A stretch of 64,000 nucleotides of DNA from Oscillospiraceae bacterium. Lineage in GTDB: Bacteria; Bacillota; Clostridia; Oscillospirales; Oscillospiraceae. Position 1 is the first letter of the stretch. Every line of letters starts with the position of its first letter. The notes beneath the pieces are model-generated. The model had not been told where the DNA came from and searched no databases. It was given only the letters and a program-made list of their open reading frames with translations. The DNA lies in assembly GCA_017535865.1 (NCBI GenBank), contig JAFXTM010000102.1:57209-121208 (forward strand), written 5' to 3'. Positions 1 to 7,359 of this stretch are shown here, in pieces. The translations under genes were made by a program, and so were the position numbers.

Positions 1-313
1 CCATGAAGTCCTCGAAGGTGTCTGCGGAATAGGACAGCTCCAGCAGCGAGCGGGCCTTGCGGAAGTAGTCGGCGTTCTTGACCAGGACCTTGCGGTTGCC
101 GCGGTTCTCCACAATGCCCATGAAGTTGAGGATGGAAAGACACTCGCGCAGGGAATTGCGCGAGATGCCGAGGGCCTCGGCCAGGTCGCGTTCGGGCGGC
201 AGCTCCCGCCCCACCTGGATCTTGCCGCTCTCGATGGCCTGGAGCAGACTGTCGAGCACAAGCTCGGGAATAGTCGGCGAGGAGACCTGGATCTTTTCAA
301 AATTCATGTCCAT
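1..313 (-). CDS. GntR (FadR-like) transcriptional regulator, C-terminus cut by window edge
   Basis: The first 104 codons are present and the gene runs off the left edge. The N-terminus reads MDMNFEKIQVSSPTIPELV, followed by a winged-helix segment with the GntR hallmarks LPPERDLAEALGISRNSLRE (residues about 35-54), in which the recognition helix ends in the typical SRNSLRE. The FadR/FCD-type ligand domain would follow but lies outside the window. The ATG at 313 is preceded by AGGACGGTG at suitable distance; a second in-frame ATG lies six bases downstream. A perfect 13-bp palindrome sits 16 bases upstream and could be an autoregulatory operator. The gene follows lplA on the same strand, 50 bp further on. 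The effector cannot be told from this fragment. Confidence 0.9.
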   Translation of the reverse strand, partial: MDMNFEKIQVSSPTIPELVLDSLLQAIESGKIQVGRELPPERDLAEALGISRNSLRECLSILNFMGIVENRGNRKVLVKNADYFRKARSLLELSYSADTFEDFM

Positions 314-328
314 GCGATCACCGTCCTG

Positions 329-341
329 TTCTTACTAAGAA
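329..341. promoter_or_regulatory. Perfect palindrome upstream of the GntR gene, possible operator
   Basis: TTCTTA-C-TAAGAA is a perfect 6-1-6 inverted repeat in the short gap between lplA and the GntR regulator. GntR-family proteins usually bind short palindromes near their own start, so autoregulation is a fair guess. No clear -35/-10 pair is visible here. Confidence 0.4.
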
Positions 342-363
342 AGATGAAGATAATAGAATCGTT

Positions 364-1362
364 TTATTCGCTCAGCAGGGAGAGCAGCGCCTCCCTGTCC
401 AGGCCGAGAAAAAAGTGGGACACGTCCACGTCCGCGAGCGCGGCGGCGTAATCCTCCCGCTCCGGGCGCAGACCCGCAAAACGCGCGGCGAGCTCATCCG
501 GCTCGGCGGCGCTGAAAAAATCTCCTCGGAAACAGAGACTCCGGATACGCCCGTGCTCGACATCAATATGCGCCTCCACGCTGCCGCAGCCCTCGAAACG
601 CCGCCTTTTGAGCAGAGTACAGGGCGGCGAGGCGCCGAAGTTCCAGTCCCAGCAGGCGTAGCGGCTGCGCCGCAGTTCTTCGATCGCGGCGAGATCCGCT
701 TCCGTGAAGCGGTACTCCGAGCCGGGGGTCTCCCGCAGGATGCTCTCGAGCAGCCGGTCCCGGAAGACCGGAAGCGGGATGTCGACCGGCAGATGGGGCC
801 GGATGTTCGTGACGCGGCTGCGCACGGAACGCAGGCCCTTGGCGCGGATCTTGCTCTCGTCCACCCGTAGCGCCCGCGTGACGACAGTGAGATCGGAATC
901 GAAGAGCAGCGTGCCGTGGTGCAGGATCCGCCCCCCGCGCAGATACTGCGCGTTGCCGGAAAACTTCTGCCCGTCGATCGAGATGTCGTTGCGGCCGTTT
1001 ACCGCCGCCTCAACGCCGAGCCCAGCGAGCGTGCGCACGACGGGGGCGCAGAAGAGCTTCATGTCCAGCGCCGCAGTATCGCCCGCGTCGGTGATGAAGC
1101 TGAAATTCAGATTACCGAGATCGTGATAGACCGCCCCGCCGCCGGAGAGCCGGCGCACGATCTGGATCCCGGCCTTTTCCACAAAGGGCAGATCGATCTC
1201 CGCAAGCGTGTTCTGGTACTTGCCGATGACGACGGCGCTGCGGTTCTGCCAGAGCAGGCACCAGCTCCGGTCCCGCGGGAGCGCATCAAACACATGCTGT
1301 TCGGCGGCGAGATTGAAAGCCGCGTCCGTTGAGGGCAAAAGGAGATAGGAGAGTTCAGGCAT
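364..1362 (-). CDS. lplA: Lipoate-protein ligase A
   Basis: 332 residues, the normal length for a bacterial LplA with its small C-terminal domain. It activates lipoate with ATP and transfers the lipoyl group to a lysine of E2 or GcvH acceptor domains in the cytoplasm. The family motif RRLSGGGAVYHD lies at residues 70-81 and is followed by LGNLNFSF. The adenylate-binding segment NGRNDISIDGQKFSG (about 122-136) carries the expected lysine, K133. The C-terminal accessory domain (about 250-332) is present. The start overlaps the end of the upstream GDSL hydrolase gene by eight bases, so the two are probably co-transcribed. No lipoylated dehydrogenase or glycine cleavage gene is nearby, so its target is elsewhere. 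Confidence 0.93.
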   Translation of the reverse strand: MPELSYLLLPSTDAAFNLAAEQHVFDALPRDRSWCLLWQNRSAVVIGKYQNTLAEIDLPFVEKAGIQIVRRLSGGGAVYHDLGNLNFSFITDAGDTAALDMKLFCAPVVRTLAGLGVEAAVNGRNDISIDGQKFSGNAQYLRGGRILHHGTLLFDSDLTVVTRALRVDESKIRAKGLRSVRSRVTNIRPHLPVDIPLPVFRDRLLESILRETPGSEYRFTEADLAAIEELRRSRYACWDWNFGASPPCTLLKRRRFEGCGSVEAHIDVEHGRIRSLCFRGDFFSAAEPDELAARFAGLRPEREDYAAALADVDVSHFFLGLDREALLSLLSE

Positions 1363-1963
1363 TCATCTGCTCCCTCTCCATGACCGCGATCACACGCGAG
1401 ACGCGGTCGGCCATGACGCGGTGGCCCGCCTCGTTCGGGTGCAGCCCGTCGAGGTAGAGCTCGCTGCGCGGACGGCCTGCGGCGTCGCGGAAGTCGCGGC
1501 GGAAGTCGATCATGCGCACGCCGAAAGCGTCGCAGAAGCGCTCCAGCCAGGCCGTATAGTCCCGGATCAGCGCCTCGGCCGCCGGGAAATCCGTCAGCGT
1601 GAGCCAGCTGTGCGGGTAATTCACCCCGCCGAGCCCCGGCCCAAGCGCCACGATCGGCGCCTCGCCGACGGCAAAGAGCTGGTGGACCATGGCGGCCATG
1701 TTCTCCTGCGCGCCCTCGCAGCGGCCGGAATAGAAGATATCGTTGCAGCCGCCCATGAGGAGGAAATAACGCTCGCTGCGCCGGGCGGGCTCTTCACGCA
1801 GCAGCTCCCGCATGCGGGCGAGCATGCCGCCCGTCGTGTCGCCGCAGACGCCGCAGTTGCGCAGCGTCCAGCCGCTCTCCCGCGCGGCGAGTTCCGTCCA
1901 GCACTGCGCGCGGTGCACCCCGTATCCGAAGGTCAGGCTGTCGCCCAGACAGATCAGTTCCAT
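1355..1963 (-). CDS. SGNH/GDSL-family esterase
   Basis: 202 residues from the chosen start. The SGNH blocks are all visible: GDSL with the nucleophile Ser9, block II around NCGVCGDT, block III MGGCND, and the catalytic pair in DGLHPNEAGH near the C-terminus. No signal peptide is seen, so it should act in the cytoplasm. An in-frame ATG at 2008 exists, but it lies almost at the predicted transcription start, while the ATG at 1963 has GGAG eight bases upstream. Family members remove acetyl or acyl groups. Because a sialic acid locus is next door, a sialate or amino-sugar O-acetylesterase role is possible but unproven. It overlaps lplA. Confidence 0.85.
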   Translation of the reverse strand: MELICLGDSLTFGYGVHRAQCWTELAARESGWTLRNCGVCGDTTGGMLARMRELLREEPARRSERYFLLMGGCNDIFYSGRCEGAQENMAAMVHQLFAVGEAPIVALGPGLGGVNYPHSWLTLTDFPAAEALIRDYTAWLERFCDAFGVRMIDFRRDFRDAAGRPRSELYLDGLHPNEAGHRVMADRVSRVIAVMEREQMNA

Positions 1964-2019
1964 GTTCTGCGCTCCGTTCTGCCCGCCCTTTGAGACGGAC
2001 TGTATCATACTCCAAGCTT

Positions 2020-2048
2020 ATTGTACACTGTTTTTCCGCGGCTTTCAA
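2020..2048 (-). promoter_or_regulatory. Sigma-A promoter for the GDSL-lplA operon
   Basis: Read leftward: TTGAAA, a 17-base spacer, TACAAT. It lies 57 bases upstream of the chosen start of the GDSL esterase. Confidence 0.7.
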
Positions 2049-2083
2049 TCCTTTTTGGCTGGACGGTGGGACCAAATTGCAGC

Positions 2084-2122
2084 ATAAAAGCGGAACGCCC
2101 ATGCGGAGCGTCCCGCTTTTAT
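2084..2122 (-). terminator. Hairpin terminator after the YesL-like gene
   Basis: Arms AAAAGCGG-ACGC and GCGT-CCGCTTTT pair with one mismatch and sit five bases past the stop codon of the YesL-like gene. A/T runs flank both sides, so it could act in both directions. Confidence 0.6.
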
Positions 2123-2126
2123 GTAC

Positions 2127-2744
2127 TTATTCGTCCTTGCCGGTATACAGCGCGAAGACCGGCTCGAGCAGGTATGACCAGAACAGCGCGACGAGCCCCG
2201 GCGTGAAGATCAGGGGCGAGACGAAACGCAGACAGAGTTCCGTGCCGAGCAGTGCGAGGACGGCCAGCGCGAGCGTGCGCAGGATATGGCCGAGCGCGAG
2301 ACGGACGGCGGCGCCCTGCAGCGCGCCGAACGTGAAGGCGAAGCGGGAGAGCAGCGGGAAGACCCAGCAGGCCATGCCCGTCGGCACCAGCAGGACAACC
2401 AGCGTCGCCATGCCGGCGGCACCCCCTGCGCCCGCGTAGCCGAGGCGCCGCATCAGCAGCGCGCGCAGAAGAAAGAGCGCGCCGAGGATCGCCGCCCAGA
2501 GCAGGGTGGAGCACAGGCCGGTCCTGAGTTCGGCCCGGAAGGTCTGCCGAAAGCGGGCGAAGAGCCCGTCCTCACCCCGGCGGACGCAGTGCGCCGTGCA
2601 GTCGTAGAGCGCGGCGGTGGCGGGTCCGACGGTGACGAGCGGGATGGAACAGATCCCCCACAGGAGGCTCAGCATCACCAGATCGCCGAGTTTTCCGAGA
2701 GGCTTCCAGACCAGGCCCTCGGGGTTGAAATAGTTCCGCGCCAT
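2127..2744 (-). CDS. YesL-like DUF624 integral membrane protein
   Basis: 205 residues with about five hydrophobic segments. The N-terminus begins MARNYFNPEGLVWKPLGKL, typical of DUF624/YesL, and continues with VMLSLLWGICSIPLVTVGPA, the conserved first transmembrane helix. YesL-like proteins usually sit beside carbohydrate ABC transporter and glycoside utilisation genes, and their biochemical role is not established. Here the gene ends a leftward operon with an SGNH esterase (one base away) and a ROK-type kinase, opposite an epimerase. That matches the usual sugar-locus context. Confidence 0.85.
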   Translation of the reverse strand: MARNYFNPEGLVWKPLGKLGDLVMLSLLWGICSIPLVTVGPATAALYDCTAHCVRRGEDGLFARFRQTFRAELRTGLCSTLLWAAILGALFLLRALLMRRLGYAGAGGAAGMATLVVLLVPTGMACWVFPLLSRFAFTFGALQGAAVRLALGHILRTLALAVLALLGTELCLRFVSPLIFTPGLVALFWSYLLEPVFALYTGKDE

Positions 2745-2745
2745 C

Positions 2746-3402
2746 TCAGCCGAGCAGCGTCGGCACCAGCTCGCTGAGCTTGTCGGCGAGCTGCTTGTGG
2801 CCCAGGCGGGTCAGGTGCATGCAGTCGAGCTTGTTGAATTCGGCCAGACCTTCGGCGTCCAGAAAGGCGCAGCCCTGGTTCTGCGCGACGACAGCGAAGC
2901 GCTCCGCCACGCCGCGGGACTTCTCCGGACAGCCGGGACCCATGGGCACGCCCTCGGGGCGGAGATAAAGCCCCTCGCCGATATGCGGCGGGGCGATGAG
3001 CAGGATGTTCGGTTTGCCGTCCCGCCAGGCGGGGACGGTCTTGGCCTTCATCACGAGCCGCTCCATGCCGATGCCGATGCAGGCGGCGTTCGCGCCGAGG
3101 CGCTCCTTGGTGTCGTTGGTGCCGAGCATGAGGATGAGCAGATCCACCGGCTCATGGCTCATGAGCGTGGAGTAGATCACGTCGAGACCGGACATGCTCT
3201 CGTGCAGGGGATCGGGAAAGACGGTGGTGCGGCCGGAGAGACCCTCCTCCAGCACGAGATAATCCTCGCCGAGCGCTTTCTGCAGCAGGCAGGTCCAGCG
3301 CTCCTCCTCGTTGTAGCGGTCGCCGCCGTCGGCGCAGTCGGCCGGGTCGGCGCAGTAGCCGTGGGTGTTGGAATCGCCGAAGCAGACGATATGCTTTTTC
3401 AT
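2746..3402 (-). CDS. SGNH-family hydrolase (arylesterase/TesA-like)
   Basis: 218 residues without signal peptide, predicted cytoplasmic. Block I is CFGDSNTHGY with nucleophile Ser11. Block III is LGTNDTKERLG, which supplies the oxyanion Asn, and the catalytic Asp-His pair is in DCMHLTRLGH near the C-terminus. It resembles the GDSL arylesterase/acyl-thioesterase-like group. It is the middle gene of a leftward operon behind a ROK kinase, with 12 bases between them and a GGAGG site. Next to an amino-sugar pathway, deacetylation of O-acetylated sugar is an attractive role, but the sequence alone does not fix the substrate. Confidence 0.88.
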   Translation of the reverse strand: MKKHIVCFGDSNTHGYCADPADCADGGDRYNEEERWTCLLQKALGEDYLVLEEGLSGRTTVFPDPLHESMSGLDVIYSTLMSHEPVDLLILMLGTNDTKERLGANAACIGIGMERLVMKAKTVPAWRDGKPNILLIAPPHIGEGLYLRPEGVPMGPGCPEKSRGVAERFAVVAQNQGCAFLDAEGLAEFNKLDCMHLTRLGHKQLADKLSELVPTLLG

Positions 3403-3414
3403 GTTGCTTCCTCC

Positions 3415-4788
3415 TTATTTTATCTCGGGCAGGCTGGCAGCCACGGCGGACTGGCCGACGCGGCGGAACTTCTCATCGGGCAGGGCGAGCTCCAGCGAGA
3501 GCGCGGGATATTCGTCCTTCAGCACGGCGCGGCAGGTTTCGAGCAGGATATCGCCGCCTTTGCCGGACATGACGCGCCCGAGCAGCAGCACGGTGCCGAA
3601 AGCGTAGAGGTCGTGGTAATACGCGAGGCTGTGGGCGAGATAGACGCCGATGCTGCGGTAGACGGCGGCGGCGCGGGGATCGTCCGCCTCCATGAGCTTC
3701 TGCACGACCTTGAGCTTCTCGGCGGGGGAGAGCGACTCGTCCAGCGCGATCCCGGCGGGGGCGGCCAGCTTGATGACACCGTCCTGCGAGAAGTACTTGA
3801 CGCCGCAGCCGATGTCGCCGCTCCACTCGTCACGCATGGCGGCGGGATTCGCGTCCACGGGGACAAAGGCGAGCTCGTTGAGCCAGCCGGTGATCCGCCC
3901 CTCGGGATCGACATAGCCTACGGCCTCGCTCGTGCCCATGGCGATGCCCAGCACGTTGTTCACGCCGAGGCTCATGGAACCGGCCAGGGCGGTCACATCA
4001 CCGTCGTTGACCACACAGTAGGGCACGTCGCCGAAAGTGTCGGTGATGGCGCGGATGTAGATGTCCTTGACCTTTTCCTCAAAGAGCGCGGGCGGCACTT
4101 TGAGAAAGAGAGAGGCGTTCATGGTGCGGTTGTTGATGTACACGCCGGCGGAGGAGACGCCCACCGCGTCCACGCGGGGCAGATGCTCCGCCGCGGATTT
4201 GAGCGCGGCGACGATGCCGTTATAGTGATAGTCCGGATCGGCCGTGGTCTTGGGAAACCAAACGACCTCCTCGGAGTAGACCGGCTCGCCGTCGATCACG
4301 GCCGAGACCTTGCGGTCGCTGCCGCCCGCGTCGAATCCGATGCGGCAGCCCTCGAGATGGCCGCCGATGGCCTTGGGTTCGTCCTTGGCTGCTGGGAGCA
4401 CGTCCGTCGTGACGATCTCAAAGGGGTGCTCGAAGACGTTCGCCATGTAGTCCCAGTCGAAGGACTGGCGGCCGCCCTCGCAGTAAACGCTGCGCAGGTA
4501 GTCGGCCATGTCCGCGTCGCCGCGGATGTAGACGCGGAAGCCGCCCTTCATCCAGAGGAGCGTCTTGACCAGGCGTTCGATGTAATAGCGGTCCGCCTCC
4601 CGCATGGCCTCGGTGCCGTGGATGAAAGTCTCCACCGCGGCCATCTGGCCCCCGCTGCGCTCCACGGCGACGCCGATGGGTTTGCGCGCGTCGGCGAGAA
4701 AGGCCTCGTTGAACACATGCAGGGGAAGAAAATCCGGGTCCAGCTCCGGCTTGTTGCGAATCTTGAGTTCGAGTCCCAGGTAACGCAT
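3415..4788 (-). CDS. ROK-superfamily sugar kinase with an N-terminal extension
   Basis: 457 residues, against about 290-320 for a standard ROK kinase. The actin-like fold starts near residue 148 with the phosphate loop GFDAGGSDRK (151-160), and the ROK catalytic loop appears as VVNDGDVTALAG with the expected Asp after Asn-Asp-Gly. The CxCGxxGCxE zinc motif of classical ROK kinases is not seen. The first 147 residues form an extra domain that I do not recognise. The gene is divergent from an AGE epimerase and heads an operon with an SGNH hydrolase and a YesL-like protein. Phosphorylation of GlcNAc or ManNAc is the best inference from context. The TGAAA-N5-TTTCA element in the divergent promoter suggests control by the RpiR regulator. 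Confidence 0.8.
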   Translation of the reverse strand: MRYLGLELKIRNKPELDPDFLPLHVFNEAFLADARKPIGVAVERSGGQMAAVETFIHGTEAMREADRYYIERLVKTLLWMKGGFRVYIRGDADMADYLRSVYCEGGRQSFDWDYMANVFEHPFEIVTTDVLPAAKDEPKAIGGHLEGCRIGFDAGGSDRKVSAVIDGEPVYSEEVVWFPKTTADPDYHYNGIVAALKSAAEHLPRVDAVGVSSAGVYINNRTMNASLFLKVPPALFEEKVKDIYIRAITDTFGDVPYCVVNDGDVTALAGSMSLGVNNVLGIAMGTSEAVGYVDPEGRITGWLNELAFVPVDANPAAMRDEWSGDIGCGVKYFSQDGVIKLAAPAGIALDESLSPAEKLKVVQKLMEADDPRAAAVYRSIGVYLAHSLAYYHDLYAFGTVLLLGRVMSGKGGDILLETCRAVLKDEYPALSLELALPDEKFRRVGQSAVAASLPEIK

Positions 4789-4824
4789 AGCATGTCCTCC
4801 TTATCGGATCGGAGATTCACCTCG

Positions 4825-4853
4825 AGTATAGCACGCCTCTTTGCTTCTGTCAT
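4825..4853 (-). promoter_or_regulatory. Sigma-A promoter for the ROK kinase operon
   Basis: Read leftward: ATGACA, 17-base spacer, TATACT. It lies 37 bases from the ROK start codon, back to back with the epimerase promoter. Confidence 0.7.
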
Positions 4854-4860
4854 CCCCTTT

Positions 4861-4879
4861 TTTGAATTTCATTTTCAAA
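4861..4879. promoter_or_regulatory. Inverted repeat TTTGAA-N7-TTCAAA in the divergent promoter
   Basis: Imperfect relative of the TGAAA-N5-TTTCA element 12 bases away. It lies immediately upstream of the leftward -35 box, so it could be a second regulator site serving the ROK kinase operon. Confidence 0.45.
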
Positions 4880-4889
4880 AAAAATAATA

Positions 4890-4918
4890 TTGAAATTTTG
4901 TTTCATCCATGCTACCAT
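4890..4918 (+). promoter_or_regulatory. Promoter of the epimerase with an embedded RpiR-type operator
   Basis: TTGAAA, 17-base spacer, TACCAT. The palindrome TGAAA-TTTTG-TTTCA (4891-4905) overlaps the -35 box and the spacer, where a bound repressor would block polymerase. The same TGAAA-N5-TTTCA pattern recurs at 11987-12001. RpiR/MurR-type regulators are known to use palindromes of this kind. Confidence 0.65.
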
Positions 4919-5005
4919 CGGAACAGAAGGCAGGGGATCCCGATTTCCCGTTTGTTTTTTCCCGTCTTTTTCCGACTATTTTTTTATTTGTAAGGAGCGG
5001 CTGAC

Positions 5006-6208
5006 ATGGATATCGAAAAACTGAGAGAGAGCCGGAGCTGGATCCGCGAGGAGCTGGAGCGCTGCATCCGCTTCTGGCTGGAAAACGGCATGGACCCGGT
5101 CAACGGCGGCGTCTATACCTGCCTCGACCGCGAGGGAAAGGTCTATTCCACGGATAAGAGCGTCTGGATGCAGGGCCGCTGCGGCTGGATTTTCGCCTGG
5201 CTCTGCCATCTCTACGGCGTGAAAAAGGAGTGGCTTGCCGCCTCAAAGAGCTGCCTGGACTTCATGGAGGCCCACTGTCTCAACCGCGAGGCAGGGAACC
5301 GTATGTACTTCACCGTCACCGCGGAGGGGAAGCCCCTGCGCCAGCGGCGCTACTGCTTCTCCGAGGCCTTTTACGCCATGGCCAACGCCGAGTACTACGG
5401 CGTGACGGGCGACCGGGCCTGTCTCGAGCGCGCCCGCGCGGCCTATGATCTCTACTGGGATCTCAGCAACGGCATGCCCGATCCGACGGGCCTCGGCCCC
5501 AAGACCATCCCCGAAACCCGCACGGGCCGAGCCTTCGGCATCCCGATGATCTATCTGAACGTGACGAGCGTGCTGCAACGCGTCGATCCCGAGCATCGGG
5601 CGATTTACGAGGAGCGTGCCGCACGCTGCGTTGAGGACATCTTCCGCTACCACGTCAAGGATGAGCTGGGCTGCGTGCTGGAGAACGTCGGACCGGACGG
5701 CGAAGCCCGGCTGGGCTTCACCGAGGGCCGCATCGTGAACCCCGGCCACGACATCGAGGGCGTCTGGTTCCTGCTCGAGCACGCCAAACGCACGGGCGAC
5801 GCGGCGCTCGTCGGCAAAGCCGAGACCATCTTTGAGCGCGCGATCACGGCCGGCTGGGATGAGGAGTACGGCGGGCTGCTGTACTTCATCGACTGCCTGG
5901 GCCGTCCTCCCGAGGCCTACGAGCACGACATGAAGCTGTGGTGGCCGCATGACGAGATCCTGATCGCCTCGCTCATGCTCTACCGTGATACCGGGAAGGA
6001 AAAATACCTCGACTGGTTCTACAGGACGCTGGATTACAGCCGCGAGCACTTCTCCGACCCCGCCTTCGGCGAGTGGTACGGGTATCTGCGCCGGGACGGC
6101 AAGCCGACGGAGCCCGCCTGCAAGGGCTCGACCTTCAAGGGACCCTTCCATCTGCCGCGTATGCTGTCGATGGTGGACGTCATGATGGGCGAACTGCTGG
6201 GCGACTGA
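5006..6208 (+). CDS. AGE-family N-acylglucosamine 2-epimerase
   Basis: 400 residues, normal for the (alpha/alpha)6-barrel AGE/renin-binding-protein family. The conserved signatures are present in order: NPGHDIEGVWFLLEHA (catalytic His), KLWWPHDEILIA, the GEWYGYLRRDG strand, and KGPFHLPRML near the C-terminus. AAGGAG sits eight bases before the ATG. The enzyme should interconvert ManNAc and GlcNAc in the cytoplasm. Together with the lyase, ROK kinase and NagA of this locus it fits the sialic acid route known from Bacteroides fragilis, where an AGE epimerase replaces NanE and the kinase acts afterwards. Cellobiose 2-epimerase is a related alternative, but the context favours amino sugar. Confidence 0.87.
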   Translation: MDIEKLRESRSWIREELERCIRFWLENGMDPVNGGVYTCLDREGKVYSTDKSVWMQGRCGWIFAWLCHLYGVKKEWLAASKSCLDFMEAHCLNREAGNRMYFTVTAEGKPLRQRRYCFSEAFYAMANAEYYGVTGDRACLERARAAYDLYWDLSNGMPDPTGLGPKTIPETRTGRAFGIPMIYLNVTSVLQRVDPEHRAIYEERAARCVEDIFRYHVKDELGCVLENVGPDGEARLGFTEGRIVNPGHDIEGVWFLLEHAKRTGDAALVGKAETIFERAITAGWDEEYGGLLYFIDCLGRPPEAYEHDMKLWWPHDEILIASLMLYRDTGKEKYLDWFYRTLDYSREHFSDPAFGEWYGYLRRDGKPTEPACKGSTFKGPFHLPRMLSMVDVMMGELLGD

Positions 6209-6241
6209 GAGAACACAAGCTGAGAGGGGAGGCGAAGGAGC

Positions 6242-7093
6242 ATGAGTTCGGAAAACGTCTTTGAGACCATCAGCCAACAATACTATGAGCTGACCGCCTC
6301 GGAGAAAAAAACGGCGGATTACCTGATGGCGCATCAGGAGGAGAGCCAGTTCATGTCCATTGTGGAGCTCGCGGAGGAGAGCGGCGTGGCCGAGGCCACG
6401 GTGTCCCGCTTCTGCCGCCGCCTGGGCTACAAAGGATATAACGCCTTCAAGCTCGCCATCGCCAACTCGACCGCGCGCATGCGCCAGGAAAAGCCGGCCT
6501 TCCCCGCCGTGGGGGGCGACAGCCTGGAGGACCTCAGCCAGAAGCTCTACGCTGTGGACAGCGCCGCGCTCACGCAGACGCTCGAACTGCTGGACTACGC
6601 CGCGATCCGACGGGCGGCGGATATCCTGGAGGATGCCGAGCGGGTCTGCTGCATGGGCCAGGGCGGCTAGATGCTGATCGCCTCGGAGGCGGCGCATCTC
6701 TTCTCCACCGCGAACGGGAAATTCTTTGCGGTGAGCGATTCGCACATGCAGATGATGCGCGCGGCCAACATGGGGGAAAAGGACGCAGTGTTTTTCTTCT
6801 CCTATTCCGGCGCCACGCGGGACATGATGGAGACGCTGCAGGTCGCCCGGGAGCGGGGCGCCCGGATCATCCTGATCACGCGCTTTCCGAAATCGCCGGG
6901 CGGTGCCCTGGCGGAGGTGGTGCTGCGCTGCGGCGCCAACGAGAGCCCGCTGCAGCTCGGCAGCGTCGCGGCCAAGCTCGCGCAGCTCTTTCTGCTCGAC
7001 GTGCTCTTTGCGGAGTACTGCCGCCGCGCGCCGGACGGCTATGAGGAGAACCGGGAACGCATCGCCGCCGCGCTGGCGGACAAGCATCTGTGA
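6242..7093 (+). pseudogene. RpiR/MurR-family regulator interrupted by an in-frame TAG
   Basis: Two abutting in-frame segments (6242-6670 and 6671-7093) together make one 283-codon RpiR-type regulator. The N-terminal HTH (about 1-75) contains SIVELAEESGVAEATVSRFCRRLG. The SIS domain contains GQGG, then DSHMQMM, FFSYSGATRDMM and TRFPKSPGG. Codon 143 (6668-6670) is TAG exactly where the family has Ser in GQGGSM, so a single TCG-to-TAG change explains it. The downstream half shows no decay. Either the gene was recently inactivated, the TAG is read through, or the base is an assembly error. If inactive, the sugar locus would be derepressed or deregulated. It follows the epimerase by 33 bases and is probably the local amino-sugar-phosphate sensor. 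Confidence 0.87.
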
Positions 7094-7110
7094 TCGGCTG
7101 TGAGCCGGAA

Positions 7111-7148
7111 AAAACGGACGGGACCTTTCTCAAGGTCCCGTCCGTTTT
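7111..7148 (+). terminator. Intrinsic terminator after the RpiR gene
   Basis: A 15-bp perfect stem (AAAACGGACGGGACC and its complement) with an eight-base loop lies 18 bases past the stop. The right arm ends in TTTT. Confidence 0.8.
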
Positions 7149-7160
7149 GCTGAAAGGGCG

Positions 7161-7177
7161 TTGTGAAAATTCCACAA
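7161..7177. promoter_or_regulatory. Inverted repeat TTGTG-N7-CACAA upstream of the first binding protein
   Basis: It lies about 80 bases upstream of the -35 box of the solute-binding protein gene and could be a regulator site. It differs from the TGAAA-N5-TTTCA motif found at the other two promoters of the locus. Confidence 0.35.
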
Positions 7178-7258
7178 AACCTCGCCGCAATAATTTGTGA
7201 AAAATACGAAAATCATTTGAGAAAACGATAAAAAACGGAAAAAGCCGGGCTCGCTTTG

Positions 7259-7287
7259 TTGACACAAGAGCTGTTCACGAGTAGAAT
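7259..7287 (+). promoter_or_regulatory. Sigma-A promoter of the first sugar-binding protein gene
   Basis: TTGACA, 17-base spacer, TAGAAT. The second binding-protein gene of the locus has the same -35 and -10 hexamers and spacing (12010-12038). Confidence 0.8.
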
Positions 7288-7359
7288 CTAAGCGGTTGCC
7301 AGGCCGGAAAACAGGCCGCGGCAAAACTGTGGAACACATTTTTAAGGAGGAAACTGAAC

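Noticed and set aside
2797-4887. Long rightward frame opposite the ROK kinase operon
   Set aside because: Covers three well-supported leftward genes and crosses their divergent promoter; no motif found.
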